DNA from: UBA5314 sp035560815
Lineage (GTDB): Bacteria > Bacillota > Syntrophomonadia > Syntrophomonadales > Syntrophomonadaceae
Direction: 5' to 3'
Length of the DNA stretch: 64,000 bases
Assembly: GCA_035560815.1 (NCBI GenBank)
Contig: DATMYR010000010.1
Location: 1-64,000 of the forward strand
The first letter of the stretch is position 1. Each line of letters begins with the position of its first letter. The notes beneath the pieces are model-generated. The model was given only the letters and a program-made list of their open reading frames with translations. It searched no databases and was not told where the DNA came from. The position numbers were made by a program, and so were the translations under genes. Below are positions 7,916 through 15,987 of this stretch, piece by piece.

Positions 7916-8881
7916 TTACTCTCGGGTAATCGGTTTCTTAAAAGATATGCAGAGTAAATCAAGGACCGGGTCGATAGGATTCATAAAAGTAAATTCATCC
8001 GACCCGGCGAACAATAGACCGACAGCCCGGTTTCGTTTGTTCAGAACCAGGGAGCCACTGTCGCCCGGCTCATCAAAAACGTCCGCCACAATCTGGTGCT
8101 TAAATTTTAGTATTCTTCCATCATAATCGACCAGGATCATGGCATTTACTGCACGGATACGCGAATGAGTCAGACCCGTTGTTCGTCCGGACTTTTTAAT
8201 CTTCATGCCCAGTTTCGGGTGCGTTGTGCCTTTTACGATGCCGACTCCTAAAATGTAGGGAACCACCAAACTTGGCCTAAAAGGCTTGGCGACAGCAGCA
8301 TCCACTACATTGAACCCCTTATCCTTTAAAGGAACAAACTTGTAGAGCGTACCGATCGTGTCATGGGCTATGGTTCCGCCATCCAGAGGCCCGGGCTGAA
8401 GAATGGGGTCCCCGATTTCGGCCAGATGGTCTTTGCCGTCGGTGGAATTCGCCAGGACATGATTGTTGGATAGAATTAAAGGCCTGCCCGAACAATTATC
8501 GTAAACCACCGCTCCAAGAGTTCCCGCAGTAATCTGGTAATGTCCAATACTTACTCCCCCTGGGGCAGGCCGCCACTTGGATTTGCGCGATTTATCGATT
8601 GGACGTGTATCGGAGATCAGGTCGGGGTTATAATCCGGCTGACTCTTCCTGGCGGATATCTTTCCTACTTCAATCACATCACTAAAATTTCCCTCGATGG
8701 ACTTCGGTACAACCTGATCCCGAGCTAACTGATCTTCAGCCACTTTCGTACTTACCATAACAACAACTGCTTCTTGATCTGTTAACTGCCCCGCAGTCTC
8801 TTTCAGGCCCCGGCCAATGCCTACAACATTGGAAAGGGAGAAAAGCTTCTTAATTGTGCTTTTGCTGAGGAGATCATCCAT
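7916..8881 (-). CDS. Trypsin-like (chymotrypsin-fold) serine protease
   Basis: About 321 residues from ATG 8881, supported by a GAGGG site; an upstream ATG at 8902 has none. The catalytic triad is visible: His in 'LSNNHVLA' (about 141), Asp in 'NVVDAAVA' (about 192) and Ser in 'EPGDSGSLV' (about 276), all in the order of family S1/Nal1-like peptidases. The first 90 residues form an N-terminal extension with 'NVVGIGRGLKE', a small domain often found before such proteases in bacteria. No signal peptide, so it is intracellular. It could serve in proteolytic signalling or as an effector protease; substrate unknown. Confidence 0.8.
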   Translation of the reverse strand: MDDLLSKSTIKKLFSLSNVVGIGRGLKETAGQLTDQEAVVVMVSTKVAEDQLARDQVVPKSIEGNFSDVIEVGKISARKSQPDYNPDLISDTRPIDKSRKSKWRPAPGGVSIGHYQITAGTLGAVVYDNCSGRPLILSNNHVLANSTDGKDHLAEIGDPILQPGPLDGGTIAHDTIGTLYKFVPLKDKGFNVVDAAVAKPFRPSLVVPYILGVGIVKGTTHPKLGMKIKKSGRTTGLTHSRIRAVNAMILVDYDGRILKFKHQIVADVFDEPGDSGSLVLNKRNRAVGLLFAGSDEFTFMNPIDPVLDLLCISFKKPITRE

Positions 8882-9208
8882 AATAAATCCCTCGCTTTCC
8901 ATATTTTACTGCATCATATGGAAAGAATAGGGACAGCGTTACTGGAGAAGGCACTTTATTGCAAGTTTGGGTAGCGAATTAAATCCAAACATACATAACG
9001 GAAGGAGTCATTAACTATGATGGCGAATTTTGACAGAACTAGGGCTTCATCTCTTGGTGCATTGAATTGATTGCATGGATCATTCCGAGTGCTTAAAAGG
9101 AAAGACTTATTGTTTCCAGCATCAGAAAAACGGATCTAATTTCTACAGTAATAAATAAAATCGATTGTTTCAAATGAGCGTGGAAATAACATCTCGGAGG
9201 GAGATTTA

Positions 9209-9631
9209 TTGAGCGACATAATAGACGTTACGGCAGCAATCCTTATTAAAGAGCGAACAGTGCTCATTGCCCAAAGACCAATCAATGATCAACTTGCGGG
9301 CTATTGGGAATTCCCTGGAGGGAAAATAGAACATGGAGAACAGCCAGAGGAATGTCTGGCCCGGGAAATGAGAGAAGAATTCTCTATTAACATAGAAGTA
9401 AGGGAATTTTTCGGGAGTAGTTATTTCGAATACCAAGATAAAAAGATAAGGTTATTAGCTTATTTATGTAAATGGATGGAAGGGCAAATGCAATCGACTA
9501 GCCACGAGTCTTATGTTTGGGCAACATCACAGGATCTAGAAACTTATAATTTTGCGTCGGCCGATATACCTTTAGTAGGTTGTTTAATGAGAGATTTTGA
9601 TGACATTTGTGCACGGTTTGAAACCTGGTGA
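9209..9631 (+). CDS. Nudix hydrolase, MutT/8-oxo-dGTP diphosphatase-like
   Basis: 140 residues from TTG 9209 behind GGAGGGAG. The Nudix box runs from 'GGKIEHGEQPEECLAREMREEFSI' (about 37-60), split here only for naming: Gly, Glu, Arg-Glu and Glu-Glu are all present, with Ser in place of the last Gly. 'YWEFPGGK' before it is typical of MutT-type (deoxy)nucleoside triphosphate pyrophosphohydrolases that clean oxidised nucleotides. Length is usual for the family. The gene stands alone. Confidence 0.88.
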   Translation: MSDIIDVTAAILIKERTVLIAQRPINDQLAGYWEFPGGKIEHGEQPEECLAREMREEFSINIEVREFFGSSYFEYQDKKIRLLAYLCKWMEGQMQSTSHESYVWATSQDLETYNFASADIPLVGCLMRDFDDICARFETW

Positions 9632-10092
9632 TGTAACTTAAAATTGCGATTTAATGGATATTTCTAAGGTTGGAATTAGTGGGGGAAATGGATAAATGGA
9701 GCCCTGGGCAGTTATCTTGAAAACTGTCCTATAGAAAAATTTAACTTGGATCTGATTTTTTAGATACTAATTGGAAGAGATTTCAGGATGCATTAATAGA
9801 TCATCATTATTACTTACTTCGGGTTCTATTTCCGAAATATGATATCTGTATAGCATAACAATGCCGGTTTTCAACAGTTCTAAATCTAAATCTAAATCTA
9901 CAAACCAATCAAAAGGAATAGCGACACAATATGTCTATAATGCGAAGCTAGAAATGCTTCTGCTCCTTCGGGTTATATAAACTTAAGAAATGATATAAAG
10001 AGCTGAAAAGCATACAAGGCTAATAATGTGAAACTAAAAGAATTTTTCATTATTTACACGCAGATAAACAGAAATTTAGAGGAGGCAGGAGG
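9632..10092 (+). other. Intergenic stretch, no supportable gene
   Basis: Contains a ~33-codon open fragment around 9757-9860 without start or ribosome site, possibly a gene remnant, and a short tandem (TAAATC)n run near 9883-9900. An AGAGGAGGCAGGAGG ribosome site at the end belongs to the next gene. Confidence 0.5.
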
Positions 10093-10443
10093 ATGTCATT
10101 TTCGGAAATTAGTATTTATCAGGTAAAGCCAGATAAGACGAATGAGTTTGAAGCTATTATGAAAGACGCTGTTCAAATGATGAAAGTAATAGACGGTTGT
10201 CAATCTCTTCGACTTATACAGCGTACACACTATATAAAGGATATGAAAACTATTAAGGATGGGCTTCAACCTGACAAACTTACTCGTATTGTAAAATGTG
10301 TTCGCTATGCACTCTACTGGGAATTCGATACAGATAAAAATTATGGTAAAGCTCAAAAACAGTTGTACGAAACTCATTGGAAAGCGATAGAAAAGTGCTT
10401 GATTGTTCCGCATGATAAAATCTTAGGTGAAGTAATCATTTAA
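10093..10443 (+). CDS. Antibiotic-biosynthesis-monooxygenase-like (ABM) dimeric alpha/beta barrel protein
   Basis: 116 residues, ATG 10093 with a strong GGAGGCAGGAGG site. 'EISIYQVKPDKTNEFEAIMKDAVQMMKVIDGCQSLRLIQ' matches the opening of ABM/ferredoxin-like small proteins: strand with the sequence 'yqVkp', helix, then a strand after a 'G' turn. The second half, 'YALYWEFDTDKNYGKAQKQLYETHW', gives the repeated strand-helix. Such proteins dimerise and act as small oxygenases, heme-binding or ligand-binding proteins. No catalytic assignment possible. Confidence 0.7.
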   Translation: MSFSEISIYQVKPDKTNEFEAIMKDAVQMMKVIDGCQSLRLIQRTHYIKDMKTIKDGLQPDKLTRIVKCVRYALYWEFDTDKNYGKAQKQLYETHWKAIEKCLIVPHDKILGEVII

Positions 10444-10498
10444 CAGTATAAGACCGACAAATTTCAATTTAGCGAGCAAGCCACTTTCTATAATGAGC

Positions 10499-10538
10499 AT
10501 ACTGGGCAGTTGATTTGATTTTATAATCTGCCCAGTAT
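10499..10538 (+). terminator. Terminator-like inverted repeat
   Basis: Perfect 11-bp arms ATACTGGGCAG/CTGCCCAGTAT around an 18-base AT-rich loop, 55 bases after the ABM-like gene. T-tract is poor. Confidence 0.5.
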
Positions 10539-10604
10539 CCATATTTGGCCCTGCCCGTTAGGCTAATAATAGAAAAGCTGAATTAATTTCAAAGGAGTCA
10601 GGAA

Positions 10605-10751
10605 ATGCTTAACAGCATTCAATACAAAGATATAAATGTTGGACAGGGTATCGGGTCATTGCTGGGGCGGGAAATAGAAAAAGACTTAACCCCAGGAAAC
10701 CTTCGGTCACCATCGTCTCCCGGGGGAATGGTCATCAATATAATATTGTGA
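10605..10751 (+). CDS. Small ORF (48 aa), possibly a gene remnant
   Basis: ATG at 10605 preceded by a good AAAGGAGTCAGGAA site. The 48 residues are rich in Gly and Pro at the end ('TPGNLRSPSSPGGMV') and resemble no family I know. The ribosome site is better than expected by chance, so this may be a true small protein or the start of a gene that has been truncated before the AlkD-like gene. Confidence 0.35.
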   Translation: MLNSIQYKDINVGQGIGSLLGREIEKDLTPGNLRSPSSPGGMVINIIL

Positions 10752-10780
10752 ATACGATATAAGGGAGCAAACAGGCCAAA

Positions 10781-11476
10781 ATGATGAGCAACGTGCAAGA
10801 AACGGTCCAAGCCAGGCTGTTTGAACTGCAAGATCTAAAGTACAAAGAGTTTCAGTGCAAACTCATGCCGACCATAAACCCGGAAACGGTCATCGGTGTC
10901 CGCACGCCGGAGCTGCGCAGGCTCGCCCGGGAGTTGTCCAAAATGCCGGAGTCCCTGGAGTTTATCAAAATCCTGCCGCATACTTATTATGAGGAAAATA
11001 ACCTGCACGGTTTCCTGATCGAAACGATCAAGGATTATGACGCTTCAATAGCAGCTACAGAAGCATTTCTGCCGTACATTGACAACTGGGCAACCTGCGA
11101 CCTGATTTCACCGAAGGTATTTAAAAAGCATCTGCCTGAGCTGTACGAGAAGATAAAAGTCTGGTTGAAATCCGGCCAGACCTACACTGTGCGCTTCGGT
11201 ATAGGAATGCTGATGAGCTTTTATCTGAATGACGAGTTTAACCCGGATATGCTTGGCCTTGTGGCAGGCATACGCTCAGAAGAGTATTACATCAATATGA
11301 TGATTGCATGGTATTTCGCAACGGCACTAGCCAAGCAGTATGATGCCGCGTTGCCGGTTATTCAGGAACGCCGCCTGGAGAAGTGGACACATAACAAGGC
11401 AATTCAGAAAGCGATTGAAAGCTACCGAGTCGGTGATGAAGTTAAGGCGTACTTGCGGACGCTGAAATTGAATTGA
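10781..11476 (+). CDS. DNA alkylation repair protein, AlkD-like
   Basis: 231 residues of HEAT-like helical repeats. 'MPTINPETVIGVRTPELRRLARELSK' (about 28-53) and 'NWATCDLISPKVF' (about 106-118) with 'WYFATALAKQYD' are hallmarks of the AlkD/DNA_alkylation family, which flips out or excises positively charged alkylated bases without base intercalation. The conserved Trp and Asp of 'NWATCD' are present. Starts at one of two adjacent ATGs (10781/10784); GGGAG lies about 13 bases upstream. Single gene; cytoplasmic. Confidence 0.9.
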   Translation: MMSNVQETVQARLFELQDLKYKEFQCKLMPTINPETVIGVRTPELRRLARELSKMPESLEFIKILPHTYYEENNLHGFLIETIKDYDASIAATEAFLPYIDNWATCDLISPKVFKKHLPELYEKIKVWLKSGQTYTVRFGIGMLMSFYLNDEFNPDMLGLVAGIRSEEYYINMMIAWYFATALAKQYDAALPVIQERRLEKWTHNKAIQKAIESYRVGDEVKAYLRTLKLN

Positions 11477-11720
11477 GGCCTGGATTCGAGTGACAAGGGG
11501 GCGGGGTTGTCGTCGCCATCGAAGAATTTCTTACAAGAATGCTTGGCCGAATATACCTCAAAATAGAGGTGCTGGCGGCGTTGTTGGAACAGGGGTTATG
11601 AAATTAATTATTTGTAAGATTATCTATTACCGGAGGATTTTGTAGCTTCCAGGGAGAATTAGAAAGCAACCCATAATAAAATACAGGATGCCGGCTCCAG
11701 TTGCCCGGAGGAGTTAAGAG

Positions 11721-12434
11721 ATGTTTCGTACAATCATTTGGTTTATATATTTTTGGCTTTATCTGATAAAAATTATGCCAAAATACTTCAAAGCCAAGCG
11801 TCTTTTTAAAGAGGGTAAGATAATAGAACGTGATATCTTAGTGAGTAAAGTAGCATCAAAATGGGCGAAAGACTTATTAAGATTAGCCGGAGCATCGGTG
11901 ACGGTAACAGGTTCAGAAAAGTTGCCGTTAGATCGACCAGTTTTGTTCGTAAGTAATCATCAAGGTAATTTTGATATCCCGATATTATTGGGAACTATCG
12001 ATAAACCGAAAGCATTTATCGCCAAAATCGAACTGCTAAAGATGCCCCTCATTCGTGATTGGATGAAACAGATGAACTGCGTTTTTTTGGATAGAAATGA
12101 TATGCGGCAATCTCTTCGGGTCATGAATGAGGCTGCAGAATATTTGAGACAGGGATATTCGATGGCTATTTTCCCTGAAGGTACTCGTTCCCAAGGGACT
12201 GCTATGGGAGAATTTAAGGCGGGCGGCTTAAGAATCGCGACAAAAGCCAATGTAATGATTATTCCCGTTACTATTAAAGGAAGCTATAAGCTGATGGAAC
12301 AAAACGGCTTTAGAATTAAGCCCGCTCACGTTGAAGTTATTATATCCGATCCGATAGATACTATGGGACTTACCAAAGAAGAAATGAATAATTTGTCTGA
12401 AAACGTTCGTTCTATTATTATGAGCAACCTTTGA
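11721..12434 (+). CDS. Lysophospholipid (1-acylglycerol-3-phosphate) acyltransferase, PlsC family
   Basis: 237 residues, ATG 11721 with GGAGGAG upstream. A hydrophobic N-terminal helix (about 4-20) anchors it to the membrane. The catalytic HX4D motif is in 'SNHQGNFDIP' (about 78-87), the substrate motif 'FPEGTRS' near residue 152, and 'IIPVTIKGS' near 182. It should transfer an acyl chain to the sn-2 position of lysophosphatidate in phospholipid synthesis. Not in an operon; probably an accessory copy. Confidence 0.88.
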   Translation: MFRTIIWFIYFWLYLIKIMPKYFKAKRLFKEGKIIERDILVSKVASKWAKDLLRLAGASVTVTGSEKLPLDRPVLFVSNHQGNFDIPILLGTIDKPKAFIAKIELLKMPLIRDWMKQMNCVFLDRNDMRQSLRVMNEAAEYLRQGYSMAIFPEGTRSQGTAMGEFKAGGLRIATKANVMIIPVTIKGSYKLMEQNGFRIKPAHVEVIISDPIDTMGLTKEEMNNLSENVRSIIMSNL

Positions 12435-12541
12435 ACTAATAGAATACGATGCGCCGGCCCCTAGACACTTAGGGGTAAGGCGCTGGCAGACTACACCACT
12501 AAATTAAGGATTTTGGGTCCAGAAACGCCTCTATACCCAAC

Positions 12542-12604
12542 GGGGACGGTCCCATTTGTCCCTTTTTGGAAAGACAGCGGATGGGACATTTTGCTCCGTC
12601 CCCC
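12542..12604 (+). repeat. ~62-bp repeat, left copy flanking the Ldh-family gene
   Basis: Begins GGGGACGG and ends CCGTCCCC, so its ends are inverted repeats. It aligns over its whole length, in direct orientation, to 13758-13818, with shared blocks CCATTTGTC and CGGATGG. This 'GGGGACGGT..CCATTTGTC' class of repeats is common in anaerobic Firmicutes and Deltaproteobacteria and resembles REP-type elements mobilised by IS200-like transposases; no transposase is visible here. Confidence 0.75.
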
Positions 12605-12719
12605 TAGTCCATAAAAAGGCCCAGCCATTTCCCGGGCCGGCTTTGACACGCGCCCTTGGAAAAGGGGCGCAATCACTATCTAAGGGAGTATTAACTTTTA
12701 CGTGAGGAGAGACGGAACT

Positions 12720-13712
12720 ATGCAGATATCGATTCGGGAACTCGAGGAACTTACCAGGAAAGCGGTGGCCAGCTACGATTACCGGGATGAGGAAATAGAG
12801 ATCATCAGCGATTGCATGCTGTTTGCACAGCTCAGGGACAACAACCAGGGCGTGGTCAAGCTGATCGACAAGGGTATCCCCAAGGACCCGAATGCGGGCC
12901 AGATCGAGATCGTGAAGGAAACCCCCATCTCCGTGCAGATCAACGGCAACAAGAACCACGCCATGCTGGTGGTGGACAAGGCCGTGACGATCGTGAAGGA
13001 AAAGGCCGCCAAAACCGGGTTTGCCTTGGCCGGAACGTTCAACACCAACACCTCTTCGGGTGCCATCGGCTATTATGCCTCGCGCCTGGCGCAGGCGGGC
13101 CTGATCGGCTTTGCCTTCGGGCGCTCGCCGCAGCGTGTGGCCGTGTACGGCTCCTACGAGCCGGTTTTCGGCACCAACCCGCTTGCCGTGGCCATTCCGG
13201 CCGACCCGGATCCGATCATCCTCGATATGTCCACCGCCGCGACATCCTATTTCGGGCTGGTGGAGGCCGTGACCGCCGGCCGGTCCATACCGGACGACAT
13301 GGCCTATAACGCCGAGGGCAAACCCACCACGGACCCGCAGAAGGCCATCGCCGGGGCGATCCGCTCCTTTGACCGCAGCTACAAGGGTTCCGGCCTGGCG
13401 CTGGTGACGGAAATCCTGGCCGGCCCGCTGGCATGTGCAGCCTTCTGCGGCCTGGGCGACAGCCGCGGCAACTGGGGGCATCTAATCTTCGCCATCGACC
13501 CCGACCTATTGGCCGGCCGCGAACAGCTCAAAAATAATGTGGGTGAAATTATCGCCAAGGTGAAGTCCACCAAGAAGCTGCCCGGCGTGGAAGAAATCTT
13601 CATGCCCGGCGAGCGCGAAAGCCGCCTCTTTAGGGAGCGCCTGGCCTCGGGCGTCATCGAGGTGGAAGACAACCTTCTGGCTGAATTGCGCAAAGTGGCG
13701 GCCAAAGGCTGA
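12720..13712 (+). CDS. Ldh-family (malate/L-lactate dehydrogenase-type, PF02615) NAD(P)-dependent oxidoreductase
   Basis: 330 residues from ATG 12720, with AGGAGA upstream; a GTG at 12702 lies before the ribosome site. The family order is visible: N-terminal helical part, 'TFNTNTSSGAIGYYASRLAQAGLIGFAFG' (about 106-135; TNTSS is the nucleotide loop region), 'FGTNPLAVAIPADPDPIILDMSTAA' (about 150-174), and 'YKGSGLALVTEILAGPL' (about 221-237). It should reduce or oxidise a 2-oxo/2-hydroxy acid or cyclic imine with NAD(P)H; substrate not determinable. Codons are far more GC-rich than in neighbours, and ~62-bp direct repeats flank the gene: probable recent transfer. Confidence 0.85.
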   Translation: MQISIRELEELTRKAVASYDYRDEEIEIISDCMLFAQLRDNNQGVVKLIDKGIPKDPNAGQIEIVKETPISVQINGNKNHAMLVVDKAVTIVKEKAAKTGFALAGTFNTNTSSGAIGYYASRLAQAGLIGFAFGRSPQRVAVYGSYEPVFGTNPLAVAIPADPDPIILDMSTAATSYFGLVEAVTAGRSIPDDMAYNAEGKPTTDPQKAIAGAIRSFDRSYKGSGLALVTEILAGPLACAAFCGLGDSRGNWGHLIFAIDPDLLAGREQLKNNVGEIIAKVKSTKKLPGVEEIFMPGERESRLFRERLASGVIEVEDNLLAELRKVAAKG

Positions 13713-13730
13713 TACCGCAACACGTGTCAT

Positions 13731-13818
13731 GGGGACGGCAGACTGTGTGAATGACAAGGGGACGGTTCCATTTGTCACTTTATGTTAGGTATCGGATGGT
13801 ACACTTTGCTTCGACCCC
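13731..13818 (+). repeat. ~61-bp repeat, right copy, plus a short third GGGGACGG fragment
   Basis: Full copy at 13758-13818, direct-orientation partner of 12542-12604. A truncated third unit starts at 13731 (GGGGACGGCAGACTG). Together with the left copy it brackets the GC-rich dehydrogenase gene. Confidence 0.75.
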
Positions 13819-13855
13819 ATTGTCTTAAATAATTTTTTATCGAAAACGCATATAT

Positions 13856-13890
13856 AAAAGCCCATAATGTCGGAATTATGGGCTTTTTTC
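13856..13890 (+). terminator. Strong rho-independent terminator
   Basis: Perfect 13-bp arms AAAAGCCCATAAT/ATTATGGGCTTTT, loop GTCGGA, followed by TTTTTTC. Confidence 0.85.
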
Positions 13891-13993
13891 TTGAAGAGAA
13901 TCGCAGGAAATGGACTGGAAAATTGTCGAAGACAAATAGGAAACCATGGAAAAGTCAGGCTTAGGAAATAATCAATAAACCCTTAAAGCCATT

Positions 13994-14051
13994 CGCCAGC
14001 CTGCCAATTAAAAAAGGAACTGATTATGAGGCGCGGGTTGGCGTTTTTTTT
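13994..14051 (+). terminator. Second terminator in the same intergenic stretch
   Basis: CGCCAGCCTGC pairs with GCGGGTTGGCG (two G-U pairs) and eight T residues follow. Since the previous terminator lies only 100 bases upstream, a short transcript may start between them, but no promoter or ORF could be recognised. Confidence 0.55.
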
Positions 14052-14114
14052 CACGCTTCAGGAAGGCCTAAAAGGAGGTGGTAGGCTTAGCAAAAGCACT
14101 GTTACACTAAGAAC

Positions 14115-14165
14115 GTCCCGGTGTAACCGGTATAACACGGTGTAACAAAAAGTCCCGGTGTAACC
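14115..14165 (+). repeat. Cluster of CCGGTGTAAC repeats
   Basis: Three copies of (C)CGGTGTAAC at 14117-14127, 14138-14146 and 14154-14164. Related copies occur at 14885-14896 and 18289-18298, so the repeats bracket the SRPBCC gene and the TetR-MFS-kinase group. Confidence 0.55.
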
Positions 14166-14168
14166 TAC

Positions 14169-14786
14169 TTAGCCTTTTTCTTCTGCGCGCCTTTTTATTC
14201 CCAACAGATGTTTTCTCTCCTGAATCAGACTGCCGGCAGTGAAAATAAAATGAATTAAAAAACCTTTATACATTCCACGATGACGCACAATTAATCGGCT
14301 TGTTTCATTGCCGGACTCATTCAGTGTATATACCCAACTGGTGGTAAATAAATTTACTTCAGTAAATAAACTCAACAGATTGTTTTGTTCCACGTCGGTT
14401 ACAGTTAATTCCGCACCTGAGGCGACCAGCACCTTATCGCCAACTTCCAAATGCTGCAATTCCGGCACAATACGTGTCGCTGAATGATGCCCGTCAACAT
14501 AATCGGCAGCACCAAGCAGGCGGTTGATCCAATCGTAGTTATACCAGCCTGCCCGTCCGTATCCCATTTGGATAAGCCAGGGCCATACTTCTGCCGGAGA
14601 AGCCTCGATCGTTATGGCCCGGGTGATTGTTGACCGCGGCTCTGCAATCAACTCGTCACCGGGCATAGATTTATGCATCTCATCTCTGGTAGCGCCCCAT
14701 TGTAGATTGCGGAGAAGAAAAATATAAGACAATAGAGCGACAAAAACTATGGCCAATATTATGCATATCGCGAAAAGTGTATTCAT
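14169..14786 (-). CDS. Membrane-anchored SRPBCC (START-like) protein
   Basis: 205 residues, ATG 14786 with GGGGATT upstream. Residues 4-26 form one membrane helix. The rest follows the SRPBCC/polyketide-cyclase-like ligand-binding fold: 'ITRAITIEASPAEVWPWLIQMGYGRAGWYNYDWINRLLGAAD' (about 54-95) is the diagnostic opening with the conserved PAEVWPWL and GRAGWY, then 'LEVGDKV', and a C-terminal long helix. Such proteins bind hydrophobic ligands in a deep pocket. Function unknown. The downstream side ends in the CCGGTGTAAC repeats. Confidence 0.82.
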   Translation of the reverse strand: MNTLFAICIILAIVFVALLSYIFLLRNLQWGATRDEMHKSMPGDELIAEPRSTITRAITIEASPAEVWPWLIQMGYGRAGWYNYDWINRLLGAADYVDGHHSATRIVPELQHLEVGDKVLVASGAELTVTDVEQNNLLSLFTEVNLFTTSWVYTLNESGNETSRLIVRHRGMYKGFLIHFIFTAGSLIQERKHLLGIKRRAEEKG

Positions 14787-14982
14787 ACAAATCCCCTGTT
14801 TTTTATTCCTTATATTCGCTTTAACAGTTAATAGTCCTTTCCGTATATAAAGCGATTAGATGTGTTAAACCGTTACAAGAACGGCCCGGTGTAACCTGAT
14901 TATGGGGTTCTTGAGTAACCTGAACCCTCAAATATCTGAAGGCTTTTTAGCTTGATCTAGGTTTGTTATAGACAGGATATTA

Positions 14983-15055
14983 TTGACAATTATTTTATTG
15001 GCTTTTATAATATAAAGCATAGAACTCGCCGGTTTTTTAAAAACTCACTAGTTTT
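14983..15055 (+). promoter_or_regulatory. Consensus sigma-A promoter and probable TetR operator
   Basis: TTGACA (14983-14988), 17-base spacer, TATAAT (15006-15011): a perfect vegetative promoter. Downstream an inverted repeat AAAACT-CACT-AGTTTT (15040-15055) lies between the promoter and the TetR gene start and is a good candidate for autorepression. Confidence 0.75.
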
Positions 15056-15078
15056 GTGAAAGTCGAGGTATTGCAGTC

Positions 15079-15987
15079 ATGGACAAAAAAAGACAATTTG
15101 TACTCGAAACGGCAGCCAAATTCTTTTCTAAAAACGGATTCTTTGCTACTTCTGTTCAGGATATTGCCAAAGAGTGCAATATTTCCAAAGCTACAATATA
15201 TCAGCTCTTTGATTCCAAAGAGGATATTCTTTACCAAATCATTCAATATAAACATGATCAAATCATTCAGGAAGCAGCATTAATTGACTACTCGGATATC
15301 AGCTCTCCGAAAGAGCAGCTTATAGAAAAAATTGTTATCGAACTTGTAGGATTCCATCAAAATAATGATTCTGTGTCAATCCTTTTTCACAGCGATCAGA
15401 GCATCCAGAATAACCAAATTAAAAACCTTTTTGATGAGACGCAGAGAATAATGATGTACTGGCATAAAGAATCTCTAAGCAAAGCGTATGGCCCAAAAGT
15501 AGATTTTTACATATGGGACCTGACCTTAACATTTCAAGGAATTATCAAAGAGTTCTTTGCTTTTTTGGAAAGCAAAGACCAGATAAATCCGGATTATCGG
15601 AAAATTGCTTCATCTATTGTTTATAGTATGGATGCCATCATCGAACATGGAAATCATAGCCAGTCCGTTCTGCCCGAAGAAATTATCCTTGAACTGGACA
15701 ACAATGTTCAATTAAAAAGGAATCAACCCATGGTGGAATGGGAGGAGACAATTTCCAATCTAAAAAAGAAAATAAAAGAAGATATTCCCGAGCCCGATAA
15801 GCATGATTTATTCGCAACAGTTGCTCTTTTAGAAGAAGAAAAACGAAAGGATGAGCCAAGGACCTTTCTCCTCCAAGCGCTATTTGCTTATTTGGAAAGA
15901 CATGTCGAACTAATAGATGCCGTTACACATTTAAATCAATTGCTATCGAAGCAATTAACACAATGGGAGGTACTTCAAGATGGATAG
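15079..15987 (+). CDS. TetR/AcrR family transcriptional regulator
   Basis: 302 residues, longer than the usual ~200. The N-terminal helix-turn-helix is clear: 'VLETAAKFFSKNGFFATSVQDIAKECNISKATIYQLFDSKEDIL' (about 8-51). The C-terminal ligand domain carries an extra ~100 residues after residue 190, rich in Glu/Lys and predicted helical. Its last codons overlap the start of the MFS pump by 8 bases, so they are translationally coupled, and it most likely represses this operon through the operator at 15040-15055. Confidence 0.9.
   Translation: MDKKRQFVLETAAKFFSKNGFFATSVQDIAKECNISKATIYQLFDSKEDILYQIIQYKHDQIIQEAALIDYSDISSPKEQLIEKIVIELVGFHQNNDSVSILFHSDQSIQNNQIKNLFDETQRIMMYWHKESLSKAYGPKVDFYIWDLTLTFQGIIKEFFAFLESKDQINPDYRKIASSIVYSMDAIIEHGNHSQSVLPEEIILELDNNVQLKRNQPMVEWEETISNLKKKIKEDIPEPDKHDLFATVALLEEEKRKDEPRTFLLQALFAYLERHVELIDAVTHLNQLLSKQLTQWEVLQDG

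Noticed and set aside
9757..9860. Short protein-like stretch (about 33 codons) between the Nudix and ABM-like genes
   Set aside because: A stop lies a few codons upstream, with no start or ribosome site, and no family could be recognised; too short to call a pseudogene.
12455..12530. tRNA-like sequence with a D-arm-like AGGGGTAAGGCGCTGG stretch
   Set aside because: No T-arm, no anticodon arm that pairs, and no CCA end. Likely chance or a very old fragment.
12531..13481. Long minus-strand frame opposite the Ldh-family gene
   Set aside because: Antisense shadow of a GC-rich gene; composition is His/Gly/Arg-rich with no domain.
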